Positions 1 through 8,573 of a stretch of DNA of 64,000 bases are shown in pieces. The notes below the pieces were generated by a model. It saw nothing but the letters and a program-made list of their open reading frames with translations, was not told where the DNA came from and ran no database searches. Position 1 is the first letter of the stretch, and the number at the start of each line of letters is the position of its first letter. The stretch covers positions 124,001-188,000 of the forward strand of contig NZ_JAEMHL010000004.1 of NCBI RefSeq assembly GCF_016458305.1, given 5' to 3'. Origin of the DNA: Geomonas anaerohicana (GTDB lineage: Bacteria > Desulfobacterota > Desulfuromonadia > Geobacterales > Geobacteraceae). Both the position numbers and the translations under genes were made by a program.

Positions 1-234
1 GACTGCATGATCGTCATCGGCGGATTCAACAGCGCCAACACCAAACGATTGGCCCAGATCTGCCGCGAACTTTTGCCGCGCACGCACCACATCGAGACCG
101 CCGGCCAGATCGACCCGGCCTGGTTCGAAGGGGTGCAGCGGGTTGGGGTGACGGCGGGGGCCTCGACGCCGAAGTGGTTGATCGACGAAGTGACGGAAAG
201 AATTTCGGCCATCGACAAGGATAAAATAGGTTGA
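1..234 (+). CDS. ispH: 4-hydroxy-3-methylbut-2-enyl diphosphate reductase, C-terminal end (partial)
   Basis: The open frame enters from the window edge and ends at TGA 232-234, so only the last 77 residues are present. The segment has the IspH C-terminal signatures: a GGFNSANTKRL stretch (substrate-binding S-x-N) and GVTAGASTPKWLI close to the end. IspH is an iron-sulfur enzyme that makes IPP and DMAPP in the last step of the MEP isoprenoid pathway. Placement directly before rpsA is a common arrangement in this group. The N-terminal part and its cluster cysteines lie outside the window. Confidence 0.93.
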   Translation, partial: DCMIVIGGFNSANTKRLAQICRELLPRTHHIETAGQIDPAWFEGVQRVGVTAGASTPKWLIDEVTERISAIDKDKIG

Positions 235-258
235 TATTTTTGTCCGATGTGCTAAATT
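231..258 (+). promoter_or_regulatory. Candidate sigma-70 promoter for rpsA
   Basis: TTGATA (231-236) and TAAATT (253-258) are separated by 16 bp. The -35 box overlaps the ispH stop codon. Transcription would start near 265, about 40 nt before the rpsA ATG, and the leader holds a GAGGGGG ribosome-binding site. Read by eye only. Confidence 0.5.
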
Positions 259-302
259 AGCTCGATTTTATATGGAGATTACACGAGGGGGTAACAGTTT
301 CA

Positions 303-2057
303 ATGGGTGATGAAAAACGTACGTTCAAGAAAAAAGATATGCCGATCAGGCGGTTACACGATAATGACGAGGAGATGGACCAGGCAGAAATGGGTGGCGA
401 GTTTGCTGACCTTTTCCAGGACAGTCTGAGGCAGCCGCAGAGCGGCGAAGTCGTCAAGGCGGTCGTGGTTCAGATCGAGCAGGACGTGGTGCTGGTTGAC
501 GTCGGCTACAAGTCGGAAGGTGCCATCCGCATCGCCGAGTTCATCGACGAGAACGGCGAACTGACCGTCAAAGTCGGTGACGAAGTCAACGTTTACTTCG
601 AGCGCGGTGAGAACATCCGCGGCCACATGGTCCTTTCCAAGAAGAAGGCCGATTCCCAGGTTGCCTGGGAAGCCATCGCCGCAGCCGGCGAAGGCGGCGT
701 CATCGAAGGCAAGATCACCGGCAAGGTGAAGGGCGGCATGACCGTAGACGTCGGCGTGGAAGCGTTCCTCCCGGCTTCGCAGGTTGACCTGCGCCCCGGC
801 GGCAACATGGACCGTTTCGTCGGCCAGACCTACCAGTTCCGCATCCTGAAGCTGAACAGAAAGCGTGGCAACCTGGTGCTGTCCCGCCGCGTGCTGCTCG
901 AGGAAGAGCGTGACAAGGCAAGGACCGAGACCCTGTCCACCCTGAAGGAAGGCGACATCGTCAACGGCGTAGTGAAGAACATCGCCGAGTACGGCGCGTT
1001 CGTCGACCTGGGCGGCGTAGACGGCCTGCTGCACGTCACCGACATGTCCTGGGGCCGTCTTGGCCACCCGTCCGAAATGGTCAAGGTGGGCGACACCCTG
1101 AAGGTCATGGTCCTCAAGTACGACCGCGAGAAAGGGAAGATCTCCCTGGGCCTCAAGCAGACCGTGCCCGATCCGTGGCTCAACGTTGCTGACCGTTACC
1201 AGGAAGGCGAGCGCGTGAGCGGCAAGGTCGTCAGCCTCACCGATTACGGCGCATTCATCTCCCTCGAGGACGGCATCGAAGGCCTGGTGCATGTCTCCGA
1301 GATGTCCTGGACCCGTCGCGTGCGTCACCCGTCGGAAATCCTCAAGGTTGGTGAGGAAGTCGAGGCGGTGATCCTGGGCGTGGATCCGGGCAATCGCAGG
1401 ATCTCCCTGGGCCTCAAGCAGACCGAGGTCAACCCCTGGACCGTGATCGGCGAGCGTTACCCGGTCGGCACCAAGATCGAAGGGCAGATCAAGAACATCA
1501 CCGACTTCGGCGTCTTCATCGGCATCGAGGACGGCATCGACGGCCTGGTCCACGTCTCCGACATCTCCTGGACCCGCCGCGTCAAGCACCCGGGCGAGCT
1601 GTTCAGCAAGGGCCAGACCGTGCAGGCCGTAGTTCTCAACATCGACGTCGAGAACGAGCGCCTCTCCCTGGGCATCAAGCAGCTGGTTCCGGATCCGTGG
1701 GAAGAGATCCCCAGGAAGTACAAGCCGGGCTCCAAGGTCAACGGCAAGGTGACCTCCGTGACCGACTTCGGCATCTTCGTCGAGATCGAGGAAGGGATCG
1801 AAGGTCTGATCCACGTCTCCGAGATTTCCTACGAGAAGGTCGCTTCTCCGAAGGACTTCGCCAACGTGGGCGACGAGCTCGAGGCAGTTGTCCTGAACGT
1901 GGACATGGTCGAGAAGAAGATCGCCCTCTCCATCAAGGCGCTGCAGACCGCAATGGAGAAAGCCGAGATGGCTTCCTACATGGGTAGCCAGGGTGAGGCA
2001 ACCTCCAGCTTCGGCGATCTCCTCAAAGAGAAGCTGAAGAAGAGCACTGAAGAATAA
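303..2057 (+). CDS. rpsA: 30S ribosomal protein S1
   Basis: This 584-residue protein carries six S1/OB-fold RNA-binding repeats, starting near residues 48, 130, 217, 302, 389 and 476. Repeats 3-6 show the typical pattern G-x-V-x2-I-x-(D/E)-(Y/F)-G-x-F-V, then a G-(V/I)-x-GL-(V/L/I)-HVS motif. S1 binds mRNA on the 30S subunit and helps initiation on structured leaders. Length and domain number match bacterial S1; the first 45 residues are a charged N-terminal extension. ATG 303 is chosen because GAGGGGG lies 12 nt upstream. ihfB follows after 53 bp, as in many proteobacteria. Confidence 0.97.
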   Translation: MGDEKRTFKKKDMPIRRLHDNDEEMDQAEMGGEFADLFQDSLRQPQSGEVVKAVVVQIEQDVVLVDVGYKSEGAIRIAEFIDENGELTVKVGDEVNVYFERGENIRGHMVLSKKKADSQVAWEAIAAAGEGGVIEGKITGKVKGGMTVDVGVEAFLPASQVDLRPGGNMDRFVGQTYQFRILKLNRKRGNLVLSRRVLLEEERDKARTETLSTLKEGDIVNGVVKNIAEYGAFVDLGGVDGLLHVTDMSWGRLGHPSEMVKVGDTLKVMVLKYDREKGKISLGLKQTVPDPWLNVADRYQEGERVSGKVVSLTDYGAFISLEDGIEGLVHVSEMSWTRRVRHPSEILKVGEEVEAVILGVDPGNRRISLGLKQTEVNPWTVIGERYPVGTKIEGQIKNITDFGVFIGIEDGIDGLVHVSDISWTRRVKHPGELFSKGQTVQAVVLNIDVENERLSLGIKQLVPDPWEEIPRKYKPGSKVNGKVTSVTDFGIFVEIEEGIEGLIHVSEISYEKVASPKDFANVGDELEAVVLNVDMVEKKIALSIKALQTAMEKAEMASYMGSQGEATSSFGDLLKEKLKKSTEE

Positions 2058-2110
2058 ACCAGTCACTTCGCCGACTGAGTAATCTTATAGGTTCATATTG
2101 AGGTGTTTAA

Positions 2111-2392
2111 ATGACTAAGAGCGAACTGATCGACAAACTGGTTGAAGTACGCGGTGCTCTGACCCGCAAGGATTCCGAGGCGGTAGTCTCCATGGTGTTC
2201 GACGCCATGAGCGAGGCTCTCACCAACGGTGACAAGGTCGAGATCCGCGGCTTTGGCAGCTTCACCATCCGTGACCGCGAGCCGCGCGAGGCGAGGAACC
2301 CGAAGAGCGGCGAAATCGTCAGCATCCCGAGCAAGAAGACCCCGTTCTTCAAGACCGGGAAGGACCTGCGGGAGCGCGTGAACAACCTGTAG
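2111..2392 (+). CDS. ihfB: Integration host factor beta-type DNA-bending protein
   Basis: This 93-residue HU/IHF protein begins MTKSELIDKL and carries the DNA-binding arm IRGFGSF...R-x-P-R-x-ARNPK-(S/T)-G, with the proline-containing wing. The MTKSELI start and the adjacency to rpsA favour IHF beta over HU. IHF bends DNA by about 160 degrees and serves sigma-54 promoters, replication and tyrosine-recombinase integration. The last two are relevant here, since sigma-54 promoters and an integrated element lie in the same window. GAGG at 2099-2102 is the likely ribosome-binding site. Confidence 0.92.
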   Translation: MTKSELIDKLVEVRGALTRKDSEAVVSMVFDAMSEALTNGDKVEIRGFGSFTIRDREPREARNPKSGEIVSIPSKKTPFFKTGKDLRERVNNL

Positions 2393-2413
2393 CAGCAATT
2401 ACCGACGGGATCG

Positions 2414-2500
2414 GCCCGGATGGCGGAATTGGTAGACGCAACGGACTTAAAATCCGTCGGCCTCACAGCCGTGCCGGTTCGACCCCGGCTCCGGGCACCA
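2414..2500 (+). tRNA. tRNA-Leu (anticodon UAA)
   Basis: The sequence folds as a class II tRNA. The acceptor arm is GCCCGGA (2414-2420) with TCCGGGC (2490-2496), followed by discriminator A and an encoded CCA (2498-2500). The anticodon loop is in ACTTAAAAT, giving UAA. A variable arm and a T-loop GGTTCGACCCC are present. Its 3' 18 bp form the left attachment core of the element that follows. Confidence 0.96.
2483..2500 (+). repeat. Left attachment core (attL) in tRNA-Leu 3' end
   Basis: CCCCGGCTCCGGGCACCA covers part of the T arm, the acceptor 3' strand and CCA of the tRNA. It is repeated exactly at 12257-12274. Three of the four next bases also agree if one base is skipped (GCGGTAA against CGGTAA). 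The tRNA stays complete on the left side. Confidence 0.88.
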
Positions 2501-2531
2501 GCGGTAAGTACAATAGAATAGCATGCAACCC

Positions 2532-2560
2532 AAAAGCCCTGAGAAATCAGGGCTTTTTCT
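2532..2560 (+). terminator. Rho-independent terminator after tRNA-Leu
   Basis: The hairpin AAAAGCCCTGA / TCAGGGCTTTTT has a short loop and a T run. It lies inside the element, so the element seems to supply the tRNA's present terminator. A second terminator lies just outside the right attachment site at 12297-12330 and may be the original one. Confidence 0.8.
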
Positions 2561-2604
2561 GTTTTTGGACTAGCTTAGGTCCAGCGCAATCTGCTGCAAG
2601 ATTC

Positions 2605-2629
2605 TTTTTTTAGGTATATGCTTGGGGGT
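2605..2629 (+). repeat. Left subterminal repeat, possible integrase arm site
   Basis: A 25-bp stretch with the core TTAGGTATATGCTTGGGGG agrees at about 20 of 25 positions with 12171-12195 (core TTAAGTATACGTTTGGGTG), in the same orientation. The two copies lie about 105 and 62 bp inside the left and right attachment cores, where arm-type integrase binding sites would be expected. Assignment is inference. Confidence 0.45.
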
Positions 2630-2679
2630 ATGGTGGTTGGGACATTACTAGCGTATACCGAAAAAGGAGGTGTACCCAA

Positions 2680-3909
2680 ATGCCGAAGAGAATCCCGCCG
2701 TTAACCGACCTGCAGGTGAGTAAGGCAAAGGCTCAGGGGAAACAGGTAACGCTCTTTGATGGGGGCGGCCTGTTCGTCTTGGTCACCTTGACAGGAAGCA
2801 AGTTGTGGCGCTTCAAGTACCGTTTCGGAGGGAAGGAGAAGCTGCTTTCGCTGGGGAGTTACCCTGAGGTTTCTATTGCCGATGCGCGGGGCAAAAGAAC
2901 CTCTTTCCGCAAACTGTTATCCGAAGGGGTTGATCCTGGCGAGGTGAAGAAAGCAGAAAAGTTGGAGAAGATCGCTCAAGTCAGGAACGCCTTTGAAACC
3001 GTGGCGAGAGATTGGCACGCCAGGTTCAAATCGCAGTGGTCGGAGAAGCACGCCGAACAGATATTGCGGCGCCTGGAGCAGGACGTTTTTCCGTGGATCG
3101 GAGCCAGGCCGATCGGGGAAATCAAGGCACCCGAGTTGCTGACTGTCCTGCGCCGGATCGAGGCTCGCTCGTTGGAAACAGCCTTCAGGGTCAAGATCGC
3201 CTGCGGCCAAGTATTCCGCTATGCGGTAGCCGAGGGGCGCGCCGACCGAGATCCGGTGGCGGACCTGAAAGGGGCGCTGCCACCGGTGAAAAACAAAAAT
3301 TTCGCAGCTCCTACCGACCCCACAGATGTGGCCTCGCTTCTGCGTGCCATAGACGATTACAAGGGGTCCTACGTCGTCAAATGTGCCATGCAACTGGCCC
3401 CCTTGCTCTTTGTCCGTCCCGGGGAGTTGCGCCACGCCGAATGGTCCGAAATCGATCTCGAGGCCGCCGAGTGGAATATTCCGGGGGCGAAGATGAAGAT
3501 GGGTGTGCCGCACCTGGTTCCGTTGCCGAAACAGGCTGTGCAGATCTTGAGGGGGCTGCATTTACTCACCGGACATGACAAGTATGTGTTTCCATGTATG
3601 CGCTCTACCCACCGTTGCATGTCCGAGAATGCGGTCAACGCAGGACTGCGCCGCCTCGGGTTTGAGAAGTCCGAGATCACCGGGCACGGGTTCCGCGCCA
3701 TGGCCCGAACCATCCTGGACGAGGTGCTGCAGGTCCGTCCCGAGTTGATCGAACACCAGCTGGCCCACCAGGTGCGAGACCCGCTGGGGCGCGCCTACAA
3801 CCGGACCACCCACCTTGCCGAAAGGCGCAAGATGATGCAGACCTGGGCCGACTACCTGGACGGCTTGAAAGCGGGAGCAATGGTGCTGCCGCTCAAGAGG
3901 GTGACCTAG
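2680..3909 (+). CDS. Tyrosine integrase of the P4 type (DUF4102 arm-binding domain)
   Basis: This 409-residue protein has an N-terminal arm-DNA-binding domain (about 1-90; GGGLFVLV...KLWRFKYRFGGKEKLLSLGSYPEVSIADAR written across two motifs), a SAM-like core-binding domain and a C-terminal catalytic domain. Visible catalytic residues are R in RPGELRHAEW, H-x2-R in GHGFRAMA, the second H in EHQLAHQVRD and the nucleophile Y in RAYNRT. The enzyme would integrate and excise the element at the tRNA-Leu 3' end 180 bp upstream. Start ATG 2680 follows a strong AAAGGAGGT site. Family length is usual and no damage is seen, so the gene looks functional. Confidence 0.94.
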   Translation: MPKRIPPLTDLQVSKAKAQGKQVTLFDGGGLFVLVTLTGSKLWRFKYRFGGKEKLLSLGSYPEVSIADARGKRTSFRKLLSEGVDPGEVKKAEKLEKIAQVRNAFETVARDWHARFKSQWSEKHAEQILRRLEQDVFPWIGARPIGEIKAPELLTVLRRIEARSLETAFRVKIACGQVFRYAVAEGRADRDPVADLKGALPPVKNKNFAAPTDPTDVASLLRAIDDYKGSYVVKCAMQLAPLLFVRPGELRHAEWSEIDLEAAEWNIPGAKMKMGVPHLVPLPKQAVQILRGLHLLTGHDKYVFPCMRSTHRCMSENAVNAGLRRLGFEKSEITGHGFRAMARTILDEVLQVRPELIEHQLAHQVRDPLGRAYNRTTHLAERRKMMQTWADYLDGLKAGAMVLPLKRVT

Positions 3910-3926
3910 ATTGGAGGGCGTATGAG

Positions 3927-3966
3927 GGGGCCGGATCCCGCTTCCATGAAGCTCGTCGATCCGGCC
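3927..3966. terminator. Hairpin between convergent integrase and alpA-like genes
   Basis: GGGGCCGGATC (3927-3937) pairs with GATCCGGCCC (3957-3966). There is no long T run, so this could be a weak bidirectional terminator separating two convergent genes. Confidence 0.4.
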
Positions 3967-3994
3967 CGTTCTCGGTCGCTTACCCGCGCCACCG

Positions 3995-4285
3995 TCATTT
4001 TGCAAGGGCGGCGTGCCGGTCCAGGAGGTCCCGAATTACCTGTACCGGCCAGGCTGCAATCCGCTCCGAGAGCTTGACCGGCTTTGGATAGATTCCCTTC
4101 TTGATGCCGGCATACCAGCCGGCGCGGCTGATAGGAAAGAGTGGGATGATGGCAGGTCTGGCCATCTTTGGCCCCCGCCCCGTCTTCCTGTTTGCTGCCG
4201 CCTGTTCCTCGGTTACTTCCCTTTGCCCGATGATCTGGTGGAGTCTCACGTACCCGTCACCGGGCAACTCGTTCCTGGCGTTCAT
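3995..4285 (-). CDS. AlpA-like helix-turn-helix regulator / excisionase-type protein
   Basis: The C-terminal half has the AlpA/MerR-like winged pattern: ISRAGWYAGIKKGIYPKPVKL, then the WPV-x2-IRDLL-x-RHA end, as in AlpA regulators of P4-type elements that switch on integrase or assist excision. A start at ATG 4285 gives 96 residues and is preferred because AGGAGGT lies 5 nt upstream; a longer frame to 4345 lacks such a site. Between the first helix (VRLHQIIGQR) and the recognition part there is an insertion of about 30 residues not usual in the family. It is convergent with the integrase. Role as recombination directionality factor is inference. Confidence 0.68.
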   Translation of the reverse strand: MNARNELPGDGYVRLHQIIGQREVTEEQAAANRKTGRGPKMARPAIIPLFPISRAGWYAGIKKGIYPKPVKLSERIAAWPVQVIRDLLDRHAALAK

Positions 4286-4666
4286 GGCGACCTCCTCTGT
4301 TTCCCCCTCGTTTGACGGGGAGGCAGCGGCTGTTTCCCGTGCCATGTAGAAACTAGCTTAGAGTGTGCCAATCTTAAATATTTATAATTATTGAAGCTGC
4401 CAATGCGTCTGTCTCCAATCTGCCCCGAGAAAGTACATGCCCTGTTCAAAGCAGGTACACGATACCTGAGAACGGTACGGGTTTACATGGTTCGCGAATG
4501 GTGAATAAAAAATGCTGCATGAACCTCAAACATCAAGGCAGCGTCATCCTGCTTAAAATCGCTACGCCTTTGGCAAGAGTGGGGAATTCATGTAGGGCCG
4601 GTTCGGAAGGGGGACGAAGCTGCGTGAGCAGGGTCATACCCCTCAGAACGGGCTGGGACCGCCTCG
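4286..4666. other. Non-coding stretch between alpA-like and RHH genes
   Basis: No convincing gene is seen. The part next to the alpA-like start (4365-4400) is AT-rich, with TAAATATTTATAATTATT, and probably holds that gene's promoter on the minus strand. The rest has short inverted repeats and a frame of 79 codons on the plus strand without family resemblance, which I do not call. Confidence 0.4.
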
Positions 4667-5053
4667 CTACCTGTTCCGCGATAGAAATGAAGTCCAGCCT
4701 GAAACCGGTTGTTCCCGCTTCGAAAGAGCCTCCCTGAGTCCCGCCAGCTGCCCGCAAAGCTCTCCCAGAATCAGCCCCATTTCTTCCAGGCGAAACTCCA
4801 CCATCGACTCCGGCGCGGCCTTGGGCGGAGGGGACTCCTGCACCGTTTTGGCGAGCTTTTCCACCGTTGCCGAGAGCGCGGCAATCCGCTCCGAGAGCCC
4901 GCAAACCTGCCCGAACGTGGCGGGAGTTCCGGAGAGGTTTGCGGGGAAAAGCCGGTCCCGGATCAGCTCCGAAACGCTCACCCCCGCCTCCTCGGCCTGG
5001 CGCCGTAAAAGCTCCTTTTCTTCCTCTGAAAGCCGTAGCGAGATCCTGTCCAT
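4667..5053 (-). CDS. Ribbon-helix-helix protein, possible mobilization accessory factor
   Basis: From ATG 5053 the protein has 128 residues. It opens with MDRISLRLSEEEKELLRRQA...SVSELIRDRLF, a ribbon-helix-helix DNA-binding fold (beta strand, helix, turn, helix). The remainder (about 45-128) is Ala/Leu/Glu-rich and likely helical, suited to oligomerisation. Small RHH proteins beside relaxase genes often bind oriT (TraY, MobC, TrwA types), and this gene follows the relaxase on the same strand after 299 bp. It could equally be a plain autorepressor. The frame extends upstream to 5206, but those residues look like untranslated sequence. Confidence 0.62.
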   Translation of the reverse strand: MDRISLRLSEEEKELLRRQAEEAGVSVSELIRDRLFPANLSGTPATFGQVCGLSERIAALSATVEKLAKTVQESPPPKAAPESMVEFRLEEMGLILGELCGQLAGLREALSKREQPVSGWTSFLSRNR

Positions 5054-5352
5054 AGACCGTCCGACACGCTCTTTTTTTGTGCTACGCCGTGCTACATTCT
5101 GGCCCCAGCCGGTCCGGTAGCCATTCCGCAGGGTTAAGTCACTTTTCAAAGATGCCTGGCCCCACCGTGGCGCCACGCGGTACCGTGAAACTACCTGGAA
5201 AGACAAGGCTTGCCGATGTCTGACATTTTAGCCCCCGTGAGGGGGCTGCATGAGGTGTGAAAGAAAACGTCAGCCAAGCGGAGCGAGGCCCGCCGTGCAG
5301 TTTACCACCGGCACCAACGACATGCGAAACCGGCTTTGCGAGGCACGAAAAA
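5054..5352. other. Intergenic region with palindromes, candidate oriT
   Basis: This stretch between the RHH gene and the relaxase contains a perfect 12-bp palindrome CGTGGCGCCACG and a perfect hairpin AGCCCCC-GTGA-GGGGGCT (5230-5247). It lies between the two likely mobilization genes. MobF origins usually carry such inverted repeats beside the nick site, but I recognise no known nic sequence, so oriT is a suggestion only. Confidence 0.3.
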
Positions 5353-8300
5353 TCATTCCCCGAACCCGCGTCCGAACCCCTTGGGACCCTTGAGCTCGAG
5401 CTCGCGTCCCGGACCCTTCTGGACCGGTGCGATCTCCCGACCCGGCAGCGGGATGTTGAGAGGCCGCGACATGGCTGCGAGATCCTTCTCCGCCTTCCTT
5501 TGAGTGACGGCCGCCTCGGGTCCGCGCACCGCCCGCTCCATCTCCGTGACCTTCTCCGCGAACTGCCGAACCGATGCGTGAAGCGGACCCTCCTTTGCCG
5601 CGATCTTGTCGCTGTAGCTCCCCCTGTTCAAGGTGGTGGTCTTCTCGTCCACCATCTCCACCGAGCGGGAAAGTCCCTCGACCCAGTTGGTGAAGACACG
5701 GGTGCCGAACTGGGCGCGGGTCAAGGAGACGTTGAGGGCGTTGAAGCTTGCCCTGCCGTACTCCACTTCCGACGCCGGAACATCGAACCGTGGCGTGAGG
5801 GTCTGCTTCGGAGGGGGAACCGGGGCGTACAGGATCGAGTGCTCCACCGTGCTCCCCTGGCTCTTGTGCACCGTGACCGCGTAGCCGTGATCCAGGTGCC
5901 GGTAACGGGTGAGGTCGATCGCTGCCTTGCGGTCTCCGAGGTCGACCACCGCGCGTCCCTTTGAGTCCAACTCCCTGACCACCCCCATGGCACCGTTTTG
6001 CAGATCCAGCTTGGTGTCGTTTTTCAGGAGCACGACGCGGTCCCCCACGGAGAAGTTCCGCTCCTCCTCCCGGTACAGCCTGGTCTTACCCGCCATTTCT
6101 GCGGCGGAGAATTCCTTGGTAACCGTGCGTGACAGTTCCCGCCCGTCCCGCTTCCTGGTGTGGAAGGAGTAGGTCACCTGGACCATGTTCCGCTCCCGGT
6201 CGAGCCCGGTCACCTGCGCCTCGGTATTGAGCCGCGTCCCCCAGCGCTCCATCTGGCCGTCCGTGCGTCTCGTCCCGGTAAACTGCACCGTGTCCCCGAC
6301 CTGGAACCCTTCCACCGTCACCCCCTGGCGCACCGGGACCAGCACCGCGAACGGTTTTCCCTCCAGGATCTCGCCCGACGCGACACGTGCCTGCCGGATC
6401 TCCCGGTTCAGTTCCCTGCGCGCCGCGTTGGTCACGGTCAGAAGGAGCACCTGCTGCGGTTGCCCGGCTTCCTCGCGCTCGGGTAGATGGGAGGGCTTGC
6501 GGCTCTCTGCCAGGTAATGCTCCACCACCGCCTTGCGTAGCTCCTGCGGGTCGGCGATCTCCACCATCTCGCGCCTCTTTGCCAGCCCCCTGAGCGCCTC
6601 CTGCGCGTTCACGGCTAAGAGGCGGTCCTCGCGGTTCAGCCCGCGCGCGATCTCCAAAAGCCCCGGGTCCCGCTGCCGCAAGATGTCGGTCAGGTGCGCG
6701 TAGTCGATCTCGCCTCTCTCCCCGAGCTCCCTGAGCGGTACGAGCAGGTTCCCCGCCTGGACACCCTGCATCTGCTTAGAGTCACCCAGAAGGTGCAGCT
6801 TCACCCGGGCACCGCTTTGTTGCAGCTTCTCCACCACGTCGAGAAGCCGCTCGGTCTGCCTCGCTCCCAAAAAGCCCGCCTCGTCCACGCGAATCACCAC
6901 CTGGGTCCCAGGCTCCGTGGGGATGAAAATTTTTTCACCCCTTACCACTACCATGGGCGGCTCCCCGTTTTGCCTCTGTAGGTCAAATTTGGAAGCCGGG
7001 TTGGCGTTTTCGAAGCTGTGGATGGTGCAGGCGGGTCTGCCGGTGGCAAGGGCGAGTTCCCGGGCAGCCTTGCCGGTGTAGGCGAGGTTGATGGAGAGGT
7101 GCTCCTCCCCGTAGGGGCGCAGCACCTGGTCGTTGAAGCGCTCCACCAACTGCAAGGTCGTAGTCTTCGCGGCCCCAGGATCGCCCAGGGTATAGGTGAT
7201 CCCGCGCTTCCCGGTCAACTCGTTGAATACCTCGGCTTTCTGCCCGGCCGTATACGTCCGGCCCTCGTCTTCTGCCGCCCGCTCCAGGAGCCAGTTGACG
7301 CTCGTGGGGGAGGCGGTGCTCTCAAAGGAGGGGAGGGCCCTGATCCGCTCCAGGTTTCGGGCCTCGAGCTCCAGCATCTCTTTCGTGCTGCAGAACTCCC
7401 TGCCGAACGGGTCATTGCCGACCTTGAATACGCCCTCCGTCCCGCCGTCGATGCCGGCATTCAACTCGGGAAGCGAATGCTCCCCCCCCGAGATGCGCAC
7501 CGCCTGGTCCAGAAGCCGGGCCCGGTCGATCACCGCCTCCCGGTCGGTCAGGTCCCTGACCGCCAGCTCCACCACCCTGTTGGGAGCGGTTGGCTCGTGC
7601 AGCACGGCGAGTCCGTGCTCCCGCTCCATGCCGAGCCGGACCCCGTCCATCGAGGCGCCGCAGGCCTCGAAGCCCCTCTCGAAGTAACGGGTCAGCTCGT
7701 CCTTCGTGAGGGTGCGTTTCGAGTCCCTGGTCTCCAGCGCCGCCATCTCGTAAAGCCGGGCATGGGGCACTCCGGTAAAAAGCCCTTCAGCCTGCCACTT
7801 CTCCACCTGATGGTCGATTTGCTTGCGCCTGTTGGAGAAGTGGTCGACGAGCGCGGGATCCATGCCTTTCAACTCGATGTACATCTCCGAGCGGTCCATC
7901 ACCGTCACCTGGAACCCGCGCTGGGTGAGTTCGTGGGAGAGCGCCTGCCGGTACAGGCGCCCGAGGAGTTTCTGGTCCTCGAACACCAGGTTGGTCGTGT
8001 TGGCCCTGAAGCTCCCGTCCGGAGTCTTAACCGCGTTCACCAAGAAGACGTGCGAGTGCAGTTGCGGGTCTATGCTGCGCGAGGTGGCGTGGTCGAATTT
8101 GGCCGCCACCATCTCCCCTGGATGGGCGCTCTTCGCGTGCCGGTAGTGGCAGTAGTGTCGCTCCATGTGATCGAGCACGGAAAGCACCGCCGCGTCGTGG
8201 GCTTCCTTCATCCCCTCGACCCCGGCGACGTAGGCGATGGAAACCGACTTGGGAGCGGAGAAGGTGGCGTCGTTCCCTGCCCGCCGTACCTCCATGACCT

Positions 8301-8541
8301 CCGCTGTCTTCGGGTCGCGACCATGCCCCGCCGCAACCAGCTGTCCACCGTCCGGCGCCTCACCCCTGCACAGGGCACGGAATTCTTCCGATCCGACCGG
8401 ACCGGTGAGTCCCAGCGCCTCGGCCCCCTTGCCGCACCACAGGCTGCTTCCTGGCTCATCGGCTCCCCCCAGGTAGTAGTCCTCCCTGGAGAAGTAACCT
8501 CCCGCGTGCCCGGCTGTCATCTTTCTTGATAAAGTCATCAT
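5353..8541 (-). CDS. MobF (TrwC/TraI) relaxase-helicase
   Basis: This 1062-residue protein nicks one strand at oriT, stays bound to the 5' end and unwinds it for transfer. The N-terminal relaxase has Tyr residues at 16, 22 and 23 and the metal-binding HUH cluster in FDHATSR...DPQLHSHVFLVN. The middle and C-terminal parts are a RecD2/TraI-like helicase: Walker A GDPGAAKTTT, Walker B VDEAG, and the late motif YAVTVHKSQGST. Length is close to TrwC (about 970) and shorter than F TraI. The last ~100 residues are charged. The start is one of two adjacent ATGs (8541 or 8538). It lies 32 bp behind the IntI-type integrase on the same strand. No coupling protein or secretion genes accompany it. Confidence 0.93.
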   Translation of the reverse strand: MMTLSRKMTAGHAGGYFSREDYYLGGADEPGSSLWCGKGAEALGLTGPVGSEEFRALCRGEAPDGGQLVAAGHGRDPKTAEVMEVRRAGNDATFSAPKSVSIAYVAGVEGMKEAHDAAVLSVLDHMERHYCHYRHAKSAHPGEMVAAKFDHATSRSIDPQLHSHVFLVNAVKTPDGSFRANTTNLVFEDQKLLGRLYRQALSHELTQRGFQVTVMDRSEMYIELKGMDPALVDHFSNRRKQIDHQVEKWQAEGLFTGVPHARLYEMAALETRDSKRTLTKDELTRYFERGFEACGASMDGVRLGMEREHGLAVLHEPTAPNRVVELAVRDLTDREAVIDRARLLDQAVRISGGEHSLPELNAGIDGGTEGVFKVGNDPFGREFCSTKEMLELEARNLERIRALPSFESTASPTSVNWLLERAAEDEGRTYTAGQKAEVFNELTGKRGITYTLGDPGAAKTTTLQLVERFNDQVLRPYGEEHLSINLAYTGKAARELALATGRPACTIHSFENANPASKFDLQRQNGEPPMVVVRGEKIFIPTEPGTQVVIRVDEAGFLGARQTERLLDVVEKLQQSGARVKLHLLGDSKQMQGVQAGNLLVPLRELGERGEIDYAHLTDILRQRDPGLLEIARGLNREDRLLAVNAQEALRGLAKRREMVEIADPQELRKAVVEHYLAESRKPSHLPEREEAGQPQQVLLLTVTNAARRELNREIRQARVASGEILEGKPFAVLVPVRQGVTVEGFQVGDTVQFTGTRRTDGQMERWGTRLNTEAQVTGLDRERNMVQVTYSFHTRKRDGRELSRTVTKEFSAAEMAGKTRLYREEERNFSVGDRVVLLKNDTKLDLQNGAMGVVRELDSKGRAVVDLGDRKAAIDLTRYRHLDHGYAVTVHKSQGSTVEHSILYAPVPPPKQTLTPRFDVPASEVEYGRASFNALNVSLTRAQFGTRVFTNWVEGLSRSVEMVDEKTTTLNRGSYSDKIAAKEGPLHASVRQFAEKVTEMERAVRGPEAAVTQRKAEKDLAAMSRPLNIPLPGREIAPVQKGPGRELELKGPKGFGRGFGE

Positions 8542-8573
8542 AGAGTGCCCCCCGTCGCCATTTCCCGCTGCGG

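Noticed and set aside
354-2066. 570-codon open frame on the minus strand opposite rpsA
   Set aside because: It is a shadow of GC-rich S1 coding sequence; it has no ribosome-binding site and its Leu/Asp/His-rich composition is what the antisense of such codons gives.
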